From Leishmania infantum JPCM5 (Eukaryota; Euglenozoa; Kinetoplastea; Trypanosomatida; Trypanosomatidae): a stretch of DNA of 64,000 nucleotides. The translations under genes were made by a program, and so were the position numbers. The notes beneath the pieces are model-generated. The model was not told where the DNA came from. It did no database searches and worked only from the letters and a program-made list of their open reading frames with translations. Shown here piece by piece: positions 61,395 through 64,000 of the stretch. Where the stretch lies: the NCBI RefSeq assembly GCF_000002875.2, contig NC_009418.2, positions 190,829 to 254,828 of the forward strand, written 5' to 3'. Within the stretch, counting starts at the first letter, position 1, and every line of letters starts with the position of its first letter.

Positions 61395-61423
61395 CCTTCT
61401 TTTCTGTCCTCATTTCTCTGCAG
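61395..61423 (+). promoter_or_regulatory. Orphan trans-splice acceptor
   Basis: A strong T/C tract ending in TGCAG (61419-61423) lies 200 bp after the flavoprotein gene but leads into no normal gene. It may define the 3' processing of that gene and the start of a non-coding or dead transcript. Confidence 0.5.
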
Positions 61424-61495
61424 GTTCCCATCCCACACGCGCCGCACTTCCTTTCGTCAACATCACCGCCACCTCAGCAGCTCAGCTTCTTCACA

Positions 61496-61564
61496 ATGGC
61501 TAAAGCAAGGGATGATGGAGCGAGGCGTGGAGAACCACACACAAGCTCTGTCGCGCCCACTTAG
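61496..61564 (+). other. Mini-ORF (22 codons) after orphan acceptor
   Basis: The first ATG after the acceptor at 61423 opens MAKARDDGARRGEPHTSSVAPT and stops. It may be the surviving start of a decayed gene, a peptide-coding transcript or chance. Confidence 0.25.
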
Positions 61565-61879
61565 AATGGCACGCCCAAACACGCACACACAGAGACGCAT
61601 GTGCTCATGCTTCGTCTCTCACCGTCTCGCTGTGTGCCACGTCTGCACCAGCACTGGCGGATACACTATGGTTTAGGTGTACCCGAAAAAGGGGGTGAAT
61701 GCTCGCGTCTCTCGCCTCTCTTCTCCCCCCCCCCCCACCTCCCGTGAAAGAGACAACTCATTATACGGCGAAGTCTCCAAAATTGGCGAATTGACACCCC
61801 ACATTGTGTGCGCCAAGCTGGCGTTCCCCTCACACACACGCATGCCGGACCGGTCACGATGGCGTTGTAGTGCGAACAT

Positions 61880-63960
61880 GCACGCGTTCTCCACCTGCGC
61901 ATGAGCTCGCCCTGAATAGAAAACGCCTCCGCTCTGCACTTCGCAAACTTTGGCGGGGCCTACGTGGCCCTCCGATCAGGACGGCATCACAGAGGTGTCG
62001 TGGGGGGGGGGGGGTACCCCCATCGGGAAGACTCCGATGGGTCGCATTGCTGCACCCGAAACGCAACCATCATACACATCTCTCGCGAAATGACGTAGAT
62101 CTCGCCGGGGCGTGCGTGACGCTGCACGAAGAGGGCGAGCACAGGAAACTCGCATCCGCTCAGGAATTCCGCTCTGTCTTGGAAGAGGTGTGAGTTTGAG
62201 ATGGCCGACTCGCGTGTACCCCCACAGCAGCCCCAGTGATTGCCTTCCCGCCTCAAACACGGTGGCCACCGCCTTACGGAGCTGCCGCGCCCACAATGCG
62301 ACGCCTACACGGCACAGGGCGCACCGATGGCGCCCGCATCCCCGCAGGGTGACCGTGAGCAGAGGGAAGCAGCCGAAGGAGAGCACGCATGTGCTCCCCA
62401 CGCCTCGAATACGCGCCATCTTGCTCCCGTGCAGGTTACCCGGCTCTCACAGCCTGACGAGGAGGAGGGGCCATCCTGCGCGTCCTACAAGCCGTGCCCG
62501 AAACCAGCCCATGGACGCCTACCAGTGGCCAAAGAAGAGCGGAGGGAGCCCCCTTGCACGCGGCACAGGGGAAGGCGATGCACCTTGCCGATCTGTGTGG
62601 CGAGATGAGAAGCGAGAGGCAGCAACGGATGCGGTGCATGGGAAGTATCCTCGACCAGTGCCCCCGCGCGTTCCCAGAAAGCGTCACTCCTCCGCCGCCG
62701 GTGACAGACGCGGATGTCGAGGCCCCTCCCCTCACTGGCAGCAATCGTTATGGTGTGCCCAGCGCAGCACCGACCCCTCTCCTTGAATGGGCCCCCACCG
62801 TCGTGGAAGAGAAGAAAGGACGTATCGGACGGCGGCACCCTCATTCTCTGGCCGCGACAAGTCAACAGCTGGCCAGATGAGCAGCGTTACAACGCGGAGG
62901 TGGGTCTGGATGCGCAGCCACGGGAGAACTCGTGCTCCACGACTGTGTGCGTGTGGGAGGGGGGGTGACAGATCTGGAAAGGTCATCTTTTTCAAGTGCT
63001 TCTTTCCGTGCATCTGCGGCCGCTCTTGAGCCTGTGAACCAGGGACCGCTCCGTGCATCAGCGAAGAGCGCACCCGAATGAGCTTGGCTGTTGGCCCAGT
63101 GGTGATGTGGGTAGTGACAGCAACATCGGCCTGCCATCCTATGTGTGCCACGCGACCCGCCTCCGACATTCACGTGAAGGTCTGCATCGACAGCATTCAA
63201 CGAACGGGTGGTCGACAGGCGGTGGAGACAGCTCTGCAGGGGCCCCGAATCGCCGCGGAAAAGCTTAGCGCCACCTCGAATGACGACGAGACCGGCACCT
63301 GCAACATGTCTGCGTTGGCTGGCGTGGCGCTTGACCACAACTTGGGAACGGTCTGCGGTGGAAAACAGACGTGCACCCAGCTGAGCACCGATTCGTTCAA
63401 GCAGCTGACAAGGAGGAAGAGCTGGGACGGCTCATGGGTCGGCTTTGGTGTGCCGCCCGAGTCGTGCACATGCCCCCTCACAATTTTCGTCTTTTCCTCG
63501 CGGCGACGCGCCGGCTCTGCTCGAAAACGGTCACGAGGCCTCCACTGTGGTTCCTCGTGGGCGGATCTGCCTCAGAGCGCCCAAAGCGAACTCCGCTTGT
63601 GGCGCCAACGAGCAGCACCGAATATAAACCACGTCGCGCCGCACGTCTTTCGGCGTCTGCCGCAGAGCACGGCCTTCACATAGGCTGCAACCCCAGGAGG
63701 ACGGGGAGGGGGAGGGTGCGCGGTACGCATGCATCCGCATACGAGGCAGATGGTCGTCACCGGTAGCCTCTGAGGGGAAGGGGAGGGGCGCCAGGCGCAA
63801 ATAGCATCAACTCGGCTGGGCTCTGCGCGGTTTGCTGTGCCTTGTAGGCACAAACAACATTTCCAAAGAAAGCGAAGAACAGCGGCAGCACCACACCTTC
63901 CCAAAGATAGCACGCCGGCCCTCTCTGCCCTCCGTGAAGGCTGCGCACGCGGCCATGCGA
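61880..63960 (+). pseudogene. Decayed coding-like region, parent unknown
   Basis: GC-rich sequence with protein-like blocks in different frames: near 62570-62720 on the + strand (MHLADLCGEMRSERQQRM), near 63160-63330 (DIHVKVCIDSIQRTGG), and near 63371-63530 in another frame (DKEEELGRLMGRLW). On the - strand, near 62050-62180, a block reading RPGEIYVISREMCMM also looks coding. All are interrupted. A G13-14 run near 61997-62010 lies at its start. It may contain remnants of more than one gene. No family was recognised. Confidence 0.3.
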
Positions 63961-64000
63961 TTCATGCTGCAATTCATGCGCGGATAACTTTTTTTCCCAT

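Noticed and set aside
1..64000. tRNA, rRNA, CRISPR arrays, bacterial operons or terminators
   Set aside because: No A/B box pairs, no rRNA-like blocks and no spaced direct repeats were noticed; the sequence is eukaryotic trypanosomatid in character.

Overview
The window looks like a stretch of trypanosomatid nuclear chromosome, most likely Leishmania. All twelve convincing genes are on the + strand, intron-less and separated by 0.9-8 kb of non-coding DNA, as expected for one polycistronic transcription unit processed by spliced-leader trans-splicing. Most are preceded by a pyrimidine tract and a first AG that fits a trans-splice acceptor. Coding DNA is GC-rich with Ser/Ala-rich low-complexity protein, and the spacers are full of GT/CA, AT and C/T tracts. 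The species cannot be fixed from sequence alone. One run of about 101 Ns (8797-8897) is an assembly gap.

Layout. 1-4655: leader DNA with a decayed coding relic (about 812-2600). 4656-5429: a small RS-rich (splicing-factor-like) protein. 5430-10499: spacer with a short dispersed repeat and a second, gapped coding relic. 10500-13208: a type II membrane O-fucosyltransferase-like protein. 14566-19665: a 1699-residue disordered protein. 20967-22982: a disordered protein with an N-terminus suited to myristoylation and palmitoylation. 22983-26057: spacer with a weak relic. 26058-27227: a gamma-SNAP-like protein. 29319-31184: a Cys-type leucine-rich-repeat protein. 31185-39153: an 8 kb gene desert with a SIDER-like degenerate retroposon and the second copy of the short repeat. 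39154-44796: a 1880-residue helical-repeat protein resembling CFAP69. 46423-48927: mitochondrial EF4 (GUF1/LepA). 49803-50171: the mitochondrial F1-ATPase inhibitor IF1. 51272-55009: a large unknown protein. 56026-58563: an OFD1 homologue. 58564-60237: spacer with a second SIDER-like copy. 60238-61191: a nitronate monooxygenase/FabK-like flavoprotein. 61192-64000: an orphan splice acceptor with a 22-codon mini-ORF, then more decayed coding-like DNA.

The genes do not form a classical operon; trypanosomatid units mix functions. Two themes recur: mitochondrion (GUF1, IF1) and probable flagellum/basal body (OFD1, the CFAP69-like protein and possibly the two disordered proteins). The most specific observations are: the first AG downstream of the IF1 pyrimidine tract lies inside the IF1 coding region just after its first ATG; a perfect 15-bp hairpin follows IF1; and TQT-type dynein light chain (LC8) motif candidates occur in three proteins. 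I did not find a clearly new multi-gene system.
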